DNA from: Megamerina dolium
Lineage: Eukaryota; Arthropoda; Insecta; Diptera; Megamerinidae
Direction: 5' to 3'
Length of the DNA: 64,000 bases
NCBI GenBank assembly: GCA_963854835.1
Contig: OY978528.1
Coordinates: 6,976,242-7,040,241, forward strand
Both the position numbers and the translations under genes were made by a program. The notes beneath the pieces were generated by a model. That model searched no databases and was not told the DNA's origin. It worked only from the letters and a program-made list of their open reading frames with translations. Below, piece by piece: positions 12,280 to 23,410 of the stretch; positions within the stretch are counted from its first letter, which is position 1, and each line of letters opens with the position of its first letter.

Positions 12280-12845
12280 AGACAAAACCCTCCTTAAATC
12301 TTTTAGCTGGTGTCTGTAAACCACCCTGAACCCTTGAAAAAGTTATTCCCAAGTATGATACTGCCTCGATTCTGAGGACTCCACTTGAATGTAGTTATTC
12401 CACCTTCTATTAAGACTTATGCAGTCACAGAGAATGGATTCCATCGTTTAACCCCACCTCATTATCATCACAATTCCTTTAAAAGTCCCTGTAAAAATAG
12501 CCGTATTTTCTCGACTTTATGATACAATGACTCAAAATTACTTCTACAAGAGTTTGCAGTTCATCTCTAGTAATTTTTGAACGAGTTCTTCTTTGGCTCA
12601 GCTCGTATCACATACTCTAAGAGATGTTTGGTAACCAGCGGTTTAATTATTTTGCTGTGATCTGAATTTGGTTTTGAATTTCCTTAACTGTTTTAAAAAT
12701 GTCTAACACCGATTGCTTCTCCGGGTGCTCTACTCCATGTTTAGACCATTAGTCGGCCTTCTCGTTGCCGGGTAAACTCTATGATCGGAGGCTCAACAGA
12801 GCATAATTCTGTGATGTACGATTCAATTTAGTGACAATTTTTAGG
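12280..12845. other. Non-coding stretch
   Basis: I see no gene, RNA or element ends in this interval. Confidence 0.5.
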
Positions 12846-13215
12846 CGAAATTACATATGTTTCCTGAAAGAACAGAATTCGGGTGTTGCATCACCAAATT
12901 CCAGGTCATAAGCAACACTGAACTCTGGAATGTGACCAAACAAACACCAATCCACATCGAAATCCAACGTCGTAAGTGGAAATGGATCGGCCACACATTG
13001 CGGAAACCCCACGGTGACATAAGGAGAACAGCGCTGGATTGGAGCCCCCAAGGCAGCCGCAGGCGTGGGAGACCAACCAATACTTGGAGACGGCAAGTTG
13101 AAGCAGAAGCGAAAAAAGCGGTCCATTCATGGAGCGCAATTAAATTCCTAGCTCTAGATAAAGAAGTTATAATTTGTTTATTGAGGCCCTATGCTCCACT
13201 TAGGAGCCAAGGGAA
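12846..13215 (+). pseudogene. Non-LTR reverse transcriptase C-terminal fragment, RTE-like
   Basis: A 132-codon frame (12857-13255) contains ISNTELWNVTKQTPI, then RRKWKWIGHTLRKP, then a GSRRRGRPTNTWRRQVEAEAKK segment. These are the conserved C-terminal blocks found after the reverse transcriptase domain of RTE-like elements of invertebrates (family knowledge). No endonuclease or catalytic core is present upstream, so this is the extreme 3' end left by 5' truncation. A short (AT)n run at about 13217-13232 follows, compatible with a simple-repeat 3' tail. It is a different family from the copies at 1-2440 and 4612-5690, whose C-terminal block reads RIRWLGHV. Confidence 0.78.
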
Positions 13216-13234
13216 AATATATATATATATATAT

Positions 13235-16010
13235 CACCCAATTGAGGTACTTTAAATACCACGGCTGCCATCTCAGATCCCTATGTTTACTTAGGTCATT
13301 TTTACATGCAATTCAAGTGGTAAAAGCTGCAGTTTCAATACAACAATCGTTTCTAATTCAACAATGAAGATGGTACTCGGGCTTTGCTAAGCTGCGCTAT
13401 AAATTTGTTGCAGAATTTTCTGCTCGAAAATTGTGGTTATAGAAAAAATGATCAAACATATACTCATTACATTAGGCATTGTTCAGAATAACAGATGTTC
13501 ATCTTTCTATATAAAATTGTGGTTATAACAAAAATGATCAAATACATACTCCCCTATATTTAGGCATTGTTCAGAATACCAGATATTTATCTTTCTATAT
13601 TGATGTTCAATTTTACATTTCTCTCAACTTGTCCATTTACTATTATTTTTATTGCCCTTGCAGCTATTTCGCGCAAATAACCTAAGTAATCATTTAATTT
13701 TTGTATTTTTGTAAATAAAAGGATTAATAGAAATATTTTTATGCCCAATTTGACCTATGTAAACATCAAGAAAGATGCAAAAAAAAAAAAAACAAATTCA
13801 AGTTAAAAGAGAATAACAAAATGAACACTCTTTTACTGCAATAGACATGGATAAAACACCTTTCGACTATTTATTCAACCGATGGGAGAGGGGAAACAAA
13901 TTTTTTAATCAAAAATGAAAACAAATTTTGAGCATACGCAATTTTTTTTAAAGTCGCTGTTAAGAATAATAAACAAATGTACTGCCAAAAAAAAAACCAA
14001 AAGTTTAACAATCCAAAATCATCATCATTATTATTACTATTAATCCTGTCCATGAAAATAGACTGAGTGAAAGGATCAAAGTATAAAAAAAATTTGTTCG
14101 AAATTCCTTTGAGAAAAATGCGCTTTTTTATTCTCATTTTTCATCTCTTGTTATTCTTATTGTTAAACACATCCTAAATAAATATTTTGCGGTAACACGA
14201 AGGAATTCACCACATCACACCACCATGAATGCATGTAAAGAAAATACACACAAAGAGTGTGTTGTTGCAACTCAAAAGAGCGCTAAAGCGCAAAGAAAAC
14301 TTGATGTCGCAAACAAACAAAAAAAAATATACAGAATGTAAGGAATTCTTGGTTTAGAAAAATATTGTAACAACGTCTAAAAAAAAATTTATTGAAGCGG
14401 AAACGGAAGTCGTCGTCGTCGTGGTCGTCGTCGTCGTCATCGTCATCATAGTCTTCTTTGTCATGACAGCATCAAAGTAGGTAGACTATGTATTAATACT
14501 GATTATCCTTATTGCTTTAAATACCTAGCAGCGAGCCAGTGAAAAACTCAACAACAACAACAAAAAATAACTTAAATTTTAAAATATTTCCTTTAAAGTC
14601 GTACTAGCTTTTTGTTGAATGGACTGGGTTGGAATTCAACATTCATTTTGGGGTGAGAAGAAGAAGGGTTACTTTCATCTGGATGGTTTTGTTGCGAAGG
14701 GTTGTGGCGGATGGATTGCAACTGCATAACAACAGCTTAGCAAAAGCCAATGTAGCATATCGAAGCATCGTAAAGCTGTCATTGACGCGTCCACTAATGC
14801 TATCAGCAATATGATATCCTCCCACTTTGAAAATATCACCTTGCCGCAGCATTGGCAACGTCATTGCTCTTGTCATAGTCATCATCGTCATCATCATCAT
14901 CATGACCACGAAAATTTAATTCACGCGCAAATCGCAAGCCTGAAGAATTTTTCAATTTTGACGCATATTTTTTTGTTTGTTTGTTTGGTAAGAACAAAAA
15001 AAAAACCAACGATTCACCTACCATGCCATATCCCCAACCAAATTGCTATTTAAGCGGATTTTGGTATTTTTCATCTGATTCACCAATTCACTTGGTTGGT
15101 TGAATGATTTTCACTGGTTTTGTTGTTGGTGTTGTTGTTGTTTTGTTGAATGATTGGGGTTTTGTAAGAAGTGAATACTTACTTGTGTTATTAAATAGTC
15201 TGTTGCGTTATAATCAAACCGTGCGGCATGTGAATTCTAATTAATATGGTGTAACCGAATTTTTCGAGTCCATCACAGAGTATCGTCATCTATTTGTGTG
15301 TACGAGTAGTAAGAGTATTACAATTGAATTGAATTTTTGTAAAGATTGCCAATGAGCCGTTGAAATGTAAAGCTGTTGTAATTAAGTATTGCGCCGTTTT
15401 TAATTACATAGAACTCATAGTACACAAGGTGATAACACAATTCATGAGGTGGTGACATTAGCTGAGTTACGATTGTACGAGTACGAGTATTGTATGAGTA
15501 TTATGAGTTATTTGTAAAGATGAGTATGAGTTTTTAATTACAATATTTTGTTCGTGACGTGTCAGCGATGCGCACTCAAGTTAAAGTTTGACTTTATACT
15601 TTTGTGAGGTTTTTTTGGTGCAAATTATCTTTTCTCGAGTAAAGGAGGAAATATTGATTGATTCATTGTGAAAAGTTTAGGTCAAATAGGGAAGATTATT
15701 TTAAAGTTTTCAAATGAATTCAATGTTGATTTTATAATTTTTAATAACGCGGAAATCTTTATGTATAACAAGGACTGAGAGGATCGTGGCTTGTTCACGG
15801 TATGCTGTATTAATTAGAAACGTTCATAGTAAAGATCTGCAATGAAGTAGCGCTCATATTGATTAACCAATGAAATGCAACCAAAAAATTTCATCGCGTC
15901 TAATACAAAATTCTCAAACGAGTTTTAGACATAAACTAGACAAACATGCTTCTTTTCCAGTTTCTTAGTTCCCCGCAAAATGTCACCAAATTCTTAACTA
16001 GTAGCCCTAA
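13235..16010. other. AT-rich non-coding stretch with a GTC microsatellite
   Basis: No gene is recognised. A GTC/GTCATC trinucleotide run lies at 14409-14449, a CAT run near 14880-14905 and TTG runs near 15120-15140. A near-repeated block containing TTGTGGTTATA occurs at about 13430 and 13517. Confidence 0.6.
14409..14449. repeat. (GTC)n trinucleotide repeat
   Basis: An imperfect run of GTC units grades into ATC at its right end. Confidence 0.85.
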
Positions 16011-16014
16011 ATTA

Positions 16015-16120
16015 GTTAAGCCGCCTTATTTGGTACTCACCATCAACGTTGATAGGTCCACAGATCTTGCGTAAGACTTTTCTCTAGCAATGTTAAAGCA
16101 TCCTCTTATTCGAAATGTAA
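16015..16120 (-). pseudogene. Short RTE-clade C-terminal fragment
   Basis: On the minus strand a short frame reads LRKICGPINVDGEYQIRR. This corresponds to the RTE block visible in copy B near 4930-5000, where the plus strand also carries AGGTCC-AGATCTTGC-type sequence. The match is about 90 bases with indels, so it is an old scrap of an RTE element rather than a gene. Confidence 0.62.
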
Positions 16121-16339
16121 ATGGTCTATAAGTGGGCTTTGTGAATTTACAGCGCGGAAAACGCAAAGCAAAAAATCCTGTGTTCTGTATTCATCTGCAT
16201 CCAGCTCTTTGTTGCCTACGCAAGAAACATTTACTACATTTTCACAAGTCAAACAATTTAAAGGAGCTGTCCTCGATTGTTGTAAAAGGCCTCAGACGGT
16301 TCACAACTAGACAAAATCGATTACCACCGTATGTAATTA

Positions 16340-16726
16340 GTGGTTGAGACCGTGTGGTGTTATAATGGGTTTCAACCGTACTAAGTTCACTCTTTCTGAT
16401 CCGTGAGTCGTGGGTTCAATTCCCAACCATAACATCTTTCATATCAAAAATATGTTTTCTTTCGAAAAGTACCCACCTGTCGGCAAGCAATTGGCAATTC
16501 TTCCGAGAGTAACAACTTGTCCTGAAAAAGCGTTTAAAAGAAGTCTGTAACATAGCTCAAAAAAGTGATGTCATAAGGATTCTACCGTTCGGAATCGGTT
16601 AAAATAAGTAGGTCCCTTCTAATACTGTCCAAAATTTAACACGCACAACAGTAATGAATGGAAGAGAAGCTCGGCCAATGAGCCCTTCGAGGCTTTAAGT
16701 GCCACATATTTATTTTTTTTTTTTAT
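16340..16726 (+). mobile_element. tRNA-derived SINE, copy 3 (class A tail, divergent head)
   Basis: The body from about 16440 closely follows the 8.6-kb copy (the CTTTCGAAAAGTACCCACC, GTTCGGAATCGG, AAGTAGGTCCC and GAAGAGAAGCTCGGCC blocks), and the tail has GGCTTTAAGTGCCACATATT and a T-rich end. The B box region GTGGGTTCAATTCCC is clear, but the A-box end is poorly matched to the other copies. TGTAATTA occurs at 16332-16339 and at 16727-16734 and may be a short target-site duplication. Confidence 0.82.
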
Positions 16727-17061
16727 TGTAATTAAATGTTTACTGCGTTTGAATATTTTCTTCCATCTTCCCACTAATCCAATTGTTGGTGGACTGTTTA
16801 TGAAGGTGAAAAATCTAACTAAGCCTACTGTCAAGAAATAAACAAACAGAAGGTGAAGTTTGTATTTTGGGTGTAGAGCATTCCAAGCTTACGATTCAAA
16901 CTAAACCAAAAGAGATTAGAGACTATTAGCAAAAGAGAAGTCCTAACTACTATTGGGCTACCAGAAGTTATGACTTTTAAAACGACAGCTGCAGAAGTTA
17001 GGGAATATGGAGGACGCTAAAATTTCTGATATGCGCCTGCAAGGGTTTTTACAGAAGATGA

Positions 17062-17310
17062 ACCCAATACACAAGTGAAGCCTTCTTTGTCGGACTCCTG
17101 CAAAAATGAGATGTGTAGCCAACGGGACCCCTATACTTCTCCGAGGTTTGCAGGTGGTTTCCAAGCATCTAAGTCTTATTGAATAATATAATGCATTTAA
17201 TTGATCAGGCAGAAAGAGGAAATGGTGCAACTTGTGCTCTGTGATGGGAATGGTCTTTGGACAAGACTAACCCAATATATTAATGAGGTCTTCTTTGTCG
17301 GAGTCATGGA
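17062..17310. repeat. Pair of diverged direct repeats 208 bp apart
   Basis: About 41 bases at 17062-17102 reappear at 17270-17310 with roughly nine differences; both begin ACCCAATA and contain CTTCTTTGTCGGA. It could be a decayed tandem duplication or part of an unrecognised element. Confidence 0.55.
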
Positions 17311-18503
17311 GCTAGCAGTTATGGGGCCAATTAACATTTACAAATACGCGGGATTAATTGAATTAGTCGGACAACTGTTTTCATAGCAATCACAATTGGC
17401 CAACAGGCCTACATGTGGTTATGCAAGCTAATTAACGCCACGAAAATATTTTGTACTCCTTACTAATTAACTCCAAAATGTGTAGATTTGAATTTCTTTA
17501 TGCAAACTTAGTGAAATGTAAAAGTTAACTAACTTCAAGCGTAATTTGATGCTTTTGAAATCAGCTTGGATTATTTGAATTTAATGCTTTTATCATATTT
17601 CTCTCCATGCGAAAATACACAGTTTCAGAAGAAGAAGAAGAAGTGAAATGAATAGGTACATAATAGGCATATACTTGGAATGAAATCATTCGTAAAGTCG
17701 AAAACAAAAAGGGTTATTTATATGATTTTATATATAAAACTCCATACAACAATCTTCGACTTTATTAATTTCTTCTACAAAAAAAAAAATGGTATCCTTT
17801 GTGTAGAATTAGGATCCACCCATTCTAATATGTAAATATAATATTTTGCATATCATGATATGCCATTTTCAGCATAATTCAGCATATACGCTCTCTCTGT
17901 TGAAGCAACTCATGCTGAAAATGTTTAATCAAGGAGATTAAAAAGAACAAATTCAAGCCAACAACAACAAACAGTATCGAGTAGAATGTAAAAAGTTCGC
18001 GATTTGTAACCAGCCACACAGATCACCACCACCGCCACCATCATTAAAGCATCAAAGAAGTGTTATAACCCTGTAAAAATAAAAAATAAAGGATTTTCAT
18101 TCATTCATTCATTCATTCGTTCACTCTACCATACCACTCATACTTAAAGAAGTTGCAACGAAAAGGAATATTGTAGCCAACTCGCTCGACAGGATTAAAT
18201 TCTAATATTGGAAAATCCTTTGTTATTAATTATGCGCGCTTCAGTAATTTCTTTCATTTAGCAAACGGCAAGAAAGTAAAAATAAAACAAAGCCAAAAAA
18301 AAAATAATAACGAACGAATAATAAAAAAATGTGAATCGAATGAATTGAGCAGAATATTTTACACCAACCTGATTCAAACAGTGGGTGAGAAATCGAGGGA
18401 GTATAGAGAAGTAGAAAGGGTTCAAAGTTGCTCCAAGGATAATGATGATGTTGTCGCTGTTCGTATTGCTGTTACTGATAGGCGTTTCTAATGTTCGATG
18501 AGA

Positions 18504-18508
<5 letters not shown>

Positions 18509-18539
<31 letters not shown>
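18509..18539. repeat. (TG)n microsatellite
   Basis: An uninterrupted TG dinucleotide run of about 15 units. Confidence 0.9.
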
Positions 18540-18545
<6 letters not shown>

Positions 18546-19589
18546 ATGGTTTGTTTTGTGACAGCCAAGGCGTCAGCACTACTGAGACGGTACAATTTAC
18601 CCACTTCACTTGCGCTCAATTACAAAGCGAAAAATCTATGAACAGAATTTATTCATGTTTATTATTTTGTGCGTTTTCGCGATTTAATTTTGTGGTATCT
18701 GCATCTATTACACTTGTTGTTGTTGTAATTATAATGAGTTTTTCGAAGAAAGATGAAATTATGTGCGTCTTTTTTTTCCTGCTCCTTTATTGAATGAAAT
18801 CTTGCTTCTTCATACTGTAACTCCTACTACAATATTTTACGAAGGTATAATTTCTCAGCATCATAGGTTAGATTGTTGATGAAATTGCAAAAATATTTGT
18901 GATCGTTTTGTATCGTCGTACGTATCCTGTGAATTCATAAGGATAAATTGTTCTTCATGGAGGCATGGAGGTATGAATATGCATTGAAGTGAGCATTAAG
19001 TGTATGAAATTGAAACTTCTTTTGGCGCAAAAATTTATTATTTACTCGCTTTAATGAACATGAACGTGAACAGACGTGTAACAGAAGTACCTACTGCTAT
19101 GGTACTGGTAGCAGCAGGTATCGCAAGAGCATTGCAATAAAATAGTATTTGTTGCTGGTGTTCTTGTTGTTGTTGTTGTGGTTGTTGTTATTGATACGAC
19201 TCATTAGTTGCATACGAATGCATTTTGAAGTGTTTTTCAAGATGTTGCATTTACGGTGTACGCTCCGCGTGAGCTCATATTATACATAGGTACTCTCTTT
19301 CATCAGTATGCTAGTATTGGCATAGGTCAGGTAGTAAAATTGTATTGTATATACGGATATTAGGGTGGTTAAAATTGTTTGCGAAGGAAAAAACTATCTA
19401 ATAGTTTATCCCAAAACCATAAATACTTATGATTCTGAGGAGAAATGCTAATAAAATCATTGGAATACAATTTTAAATACTTTGATCCAGCTTAGTATTA
19501 TTATAATAGGGCTGGTAAATGGCTTCGGAGAAAAACAGAAGTTACAAAACGTATAGAAACCAACATTAAAGGTAAATAGTTAAGTTTTA

Positions 19590-20110
19590 AAACATATTTT
19601 TGTATGGGAGCTAGGCGAAGTTTTTGTCCGATAATACCCATTTTCGAAAATACTTAATCGTTGATTAAATGTGTAGTATGTGAAGAATTTCAGCGCGTTA
19701 GCTTTATATTTTCGTACTCAAAGCATAAAATCAAACATTCTAAAACATATTTTTGTATGGAAGGTGAAAGTAATTTTCATTCATTTGCAATGATTCTTAT
19801 AGCGATTTATTTTTTAATAAAATCGAGCTTATATACCAAGTTTCAGTTCCATAGCTATGTATTTTTCTACGCAAATTATGAAATCATACATTCGAAAACA
19901 TACCGCTATATGGAAGATGGATGTAATTTTCATACGATTACAATCATTTTCAAATTCATCAGGTAATTCGTCAAAATAATCTAATATACCAAGTTTCAGT
20001 TCCATAACTTTAGATTTTCAAGTATGGAAAAATACATTCAAAAATATACTTCTGTAATAGAGGTGAGCGTAGTTTTCATCCGAAATTAATTTTTGATCTA
20101 TGTTTTCTCT
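19590..20110 (+). repeat. Decayed tandem array, about 150-bp unit (locus 1)
   Basis: Four units are visible by the recurring pattern AAAACATA, T-rich, TATGG(G/A), a purine-rich GGTG block, GTTTTCAT, then ACCAAGTTTCAGTTCCATA. The TATGG-type anchor lies at 19603, 19756, 19909 and 20055, giving spacings of 153, 153 and 146. Units differ considerably, so the array is old. A second array with the same motifs and spacing lies at 36.7-37.0 kb. Confidence 0.78.
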
Positions 20111-20139
20111 AATAAATTTACGTTGAATCATACGCTGAA

Positions 20140-20162
20140 TTTTTTTTTTTTTTTTTTTTTTT
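20140..20162. repeat. Poly(T) run of 23
   Basis: An uninterrupted T run at the right edge of the 150-bp array. It might be the poly(A) end of a minus-strand retroposed copy, but nothing recognisable lies to its right. Confidence 0.85.
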
Positions 20163-20728
20163 GTATATTCTTCCGGGAAAATAGGTGGACCCCTCCTAAT
20201 GTAAATATCTATGTATGTATGCGTATCAATAAAATATTCATATTAAATCACAATATCACATATCCCAAAGGAGCAATAATTACATGTATTTACGTACCAT
20301 TCTCATTGATATTCTTTCTTTTGTTTTGTTTCGATTTTAATAATTTTGTATGAAAAATAATGAGATACTCTGATTAACGATATCGTAAGTGGGAGATTTT
20401 TCTTCCTTCTTCGTAAGCTTATCCCTTCTGCGAAAGTTGTGATAATAATAGTTGCATTTTCTAAAACTTATTTGAGTTTAAAGATGACTTTGTATAGCAT
20501 ATGATCGTTGCAAACAACTAATATGGCCAACACTATGGGTAACCGAAAAGACAGTGTAGACAAAAAGTGGAAAAGTGATGCCAGAAGGGTTCTATTATTT
20601 ATGCAATTAGGTAGTTTTTAATACTATTAAAATTGATAAAAATAGCAAATGAGAAGTCCAAAGGTTTCATTGGAGATTAGTTCTGAATCCATCCATGAAA
20701 ATACTGAAGCAAACTCAACCCGAATTAC

Positions 20729-21011
20729 TTGCGGTAATTCTCACCTTTCGGCAAGAATTGGCAATTTTTCCAGGAGTAACAATTTTCCAAAAATGCTTCT
20801 TAAAAAAGCTCTGTGACAAATCTAAGTTAAAGTGATGACACAAGGGCTCTGCCGTTCGAAACCGGTTAATATAAGTAGGTCCCTTCCAATGCTGTTGAAA
20901 TTTAACACGCCAAACAGTATTGGAAGAGAAGCTCGGTGGTATCACAATGGGCCTTTCTGACCTCAGTGTGTCCTCTCACAGAGAGGGGAGCCACGTAACC
21001 TAACCTAACCT
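20729..21011 (+). mobile_element. tRNA-derived SINE, copy 4 (5'-truncated, class B tail)
   Basis: The tRNA-like head is missing. The body starts near the CACCTTTCGGCAAGAATTGG block and continues through GTGATGACACAAGGGCTCTG, AAGTAGGTCCC and GAAGAGAAGCTCGG. It then switches to the class B tail, GGTATCACAATGGGCCTTTC, an AGAGAGG block and (AACCT)n at about 20995-21011. 5' truncation is usual for elements copied by target-primed reverse transcription. Confidence 0.85.
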
Positions 21012-21014
21012 ATA

Positions 21015-22365
21015 GAACAAAGGTTTCAGGTTCGGAATACCAACTGTCCAATAATCTTTTTAATCATCTAGATGACGGCACGTAAAAATTAGAGCTGATT
21101 TTCTCAGTTTCCATTACTAATTAGCATCCAGATTTTATCGCATACCATAAAAATATTTAATAAAACCTAGCTTAAGTGCTCTAGTCTAATAATGGCAAAG
21201 ATGGCACACATGGCATATGAGTTTAAGGATCATTATGCAATTAAGAACTAATGAGAAGTTGCTTGTTTATGTTTCACATAATAATTTGATTAATTTTATA
21301 TAAAGAAATGTGTCTAACTTGCAAAAAAATATACCGCTCTCAAACAGAAATTGAATTATTTTCCTCTAAAATTTGATCAAACTTATATATTATAAAAAAA
21401 TTAACTTTCTCACAAACACACGCATCTATTTATTTGTATGCCATTGTATGTGTTTAATTAATTTTAATCAATTTTTCCTAAAGTCTTTTCAATTTAACTA
21501 ATTTAACACTCGCCCAGCCAAGCTCATAGCAACACACAGACATGTTGTACTCATGTAATGATTGCATGCTCTATGACTACATCCACTCTACGTGTGCACA
21601 TGTTTTTCATATCAGCATCATCATCATTACTGAATATCAGTAACTATTGCAATTTTGCTAAATAACAACAACAACAACAACAGCGACAACAATAGCTTCA
21701 GAAATAAATGAGCTTCATATAACAAATACAATACAATACGTGTGTATAGTAGATACTACTACATATGTATCTATCTATAGTAGTATGTACCCTAGTAATA
21801 GCTACACTTGTACTCATCTATGGAGTAAAAGAAATTGTGTCACATTAATAAACATTAAATAAACAAAAACAAACAAAAAATTGAAGATGTACACAGTACA
21901 CAGATAGAAAGGGAGTATAGAAAAAACAATATAGAATAAAGTGACAAAGTAAGTTGTTGGAATAACGAAATAGGTCAACTCATTTAATTCAATATTCTAA
22001 CTCACTACATATACTCGTATGTACATGTAATATATTCACCATATGCATATGAAACATTATTCAGCACAGAGCTGGGTACTTAAAAAAGGGGTGTTATTTT
22101 TTTTAATTTTAGAGGCAAATCTATCAGCATTTATCAACAATATAATCAATCTACTTACAGTATTACTTCGGTCCTGAACCAAATTAGTTACTCAAATTAG
22201 TCAAGAAATGATAAAGAATTCATGTAAGAATGATATCAGCAAGCAGATTTAGTCAGCTCGTATCTGCATTCTCTTACAAGCTTAGATTTTATGATGTCAG
22301 AGATTGAGGAGTTCTTTTTACAGCTTGGCTCTCAGCGATTATAAGAACCCTTCTGTAGCATTAAG
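21015..22365. other. AT-rich non-coding stretch
   Basis: I see no gene or element. There are AAC runs near 21665 and short tandem ACAATACAA units near 21727. Confidence 0.6.
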
Positions 22366-22367
22366 TA

Positions 22368-23408
22368 ACAGGCCGTTCAATAAGTGTGTAGGATGACATA
22401 TAGATGGCATTACTTGAATTTTTTCCATATTGATTTTTATTGAGTTCTAACCTTTCAACAACACGTGTATAAAACCGTGGGAACAGTGGAAACCAAACAA
22501 TGGCTTGATAAATATTATCCGGATTCTACTCCATCGAGACAAATGGTGGAAAAGTGGATTGCTGGATATAAACATGGTCGTACTAGCACAAACGATGCAG
22601 AGCGCAGTGGACGCCCAATTGAGGTGTTATTCCAGATTATATCAAAAAAATTCACGAATTGGTTATGAACGATCCCAAATTGAAGGTGCATGAGCTAGCT
22701 GACATTGTAAAAATATTAGATGGCAGTGTTTATACCATTTTTCATGAACATTTGGGTATGCTAAAGCTCTGTGGAAAGTAGGTGCCGCGTGAGCTCGCAG
22801 TCGACAAATAACAACAACGTATCGATGCTTCAACGGAGTGTGTGGCGCTGTTAAACCGCAATAAAACCGAATTCTATCATCGATATCTAACAATGGATGA
22901 AATATGGCTTCACCATTACACACCACAATCCAATAGACAATCAGCTGAGTGGACAGCAGTCTACGAATCGAATCCAAAGCGAGCAAAGACGCAACAGTCG
23001 GCCGGTAAGGTGATTGCATCTGTAATTTGGGATGCGAACGGAATAATATTCATCGACTATAACTTTTGGACCGATTGAAGGCTGAAATCGCAAAGAAACG
23101 ATGAAAACGATGGCAAAATTGAATCAATTGGACTTTGAATCCCCCCCAGTATTCTCCAGATTTAGCCCCCAGCGACCTTTTCATGTTTTCAGATCTCAAG
23201 AGAATGCTTTCTGGAAAGAAATTGAAGTCCGATGATGCAGTAATCGCTGAAACTGAGGCCTACTTTGACGAGAAAGAGAAATCGTACTATAAAAGTGGTA
23301 TCGAAATGTTGGAAAATTGATATACTCGTTGTATTGCCCTCGAAGCCAACTATGTTGAATAATAAAATCTACTTGATACTTTTCCTACGGACTTATTGAA
23401 TGGTCTGT
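22368..23408 (+). mobile_element. mariner-family DNA transposon, complete ends, internally deleted
   Basis: The left end ACAGGCCGTTCAATAAGTG is matched by the inverted right end, which reads ACAGACCATTCAATAAGTC on the minus strand, over about 26 bases with a few mismatches. Both are flanked by TA (22366-22367 and 23409-23410), the invariant mariner target-site duplication. The length is 1,041 bp against about 1.3 kb for a full copy, so roughly 250 bp are missing from the coding core. A related copy with the same right end lies at 41757-42646. Confidence 0.92.
22465..23320 (+). pseudogene. mariner transposase remnant, second catalytic Asp deleted
   Basis: Fragments in shifting frames cover the N-terminal DNA-binding region (WLDKYYPDSTPSRQMVEKW, then ERSGRPIEV), an HLGMLKLCGK block and LTMDEIWLHHYT with the first catalytic Asp. 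SAGKVIASVIWDANGIIFID follows. The frame then collapses: the segment that should hold the HQDN motif with the second Asp is deleted between about 23070 and 23110. PDLAPSDLFMF with the third Asp and ETEAYFDEKEKSYY follow near 23160-23300. Stops and frameshifts occur elsewhere. The motif set fits the mellifera-type mariners (family knowledge). It cannot make an active transposase, but its ends might still be mobilised by a related enzyme. Confidence 0.9.
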
Positions 23409-23410
23409 TA

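Larger units (their letters stand above)
16735..19560. other. AT-rich non-coding stretch with microsatellites
   Basis: No gene is recognised. It contains a TCAT run (18097-18118), a TG run (18509-18539) and TTG runs near 19165. A 100-codon frame at 18491-18793 starts inside the TG run and is not credible as a gene. Confidence 0.6.

Noticed and set aside
18491..18793. 100-codon frame starting in the TG repeat
   Set aside because: The start is a run of Val-Cys from the microsatellite and the rest has no recognisable feature.
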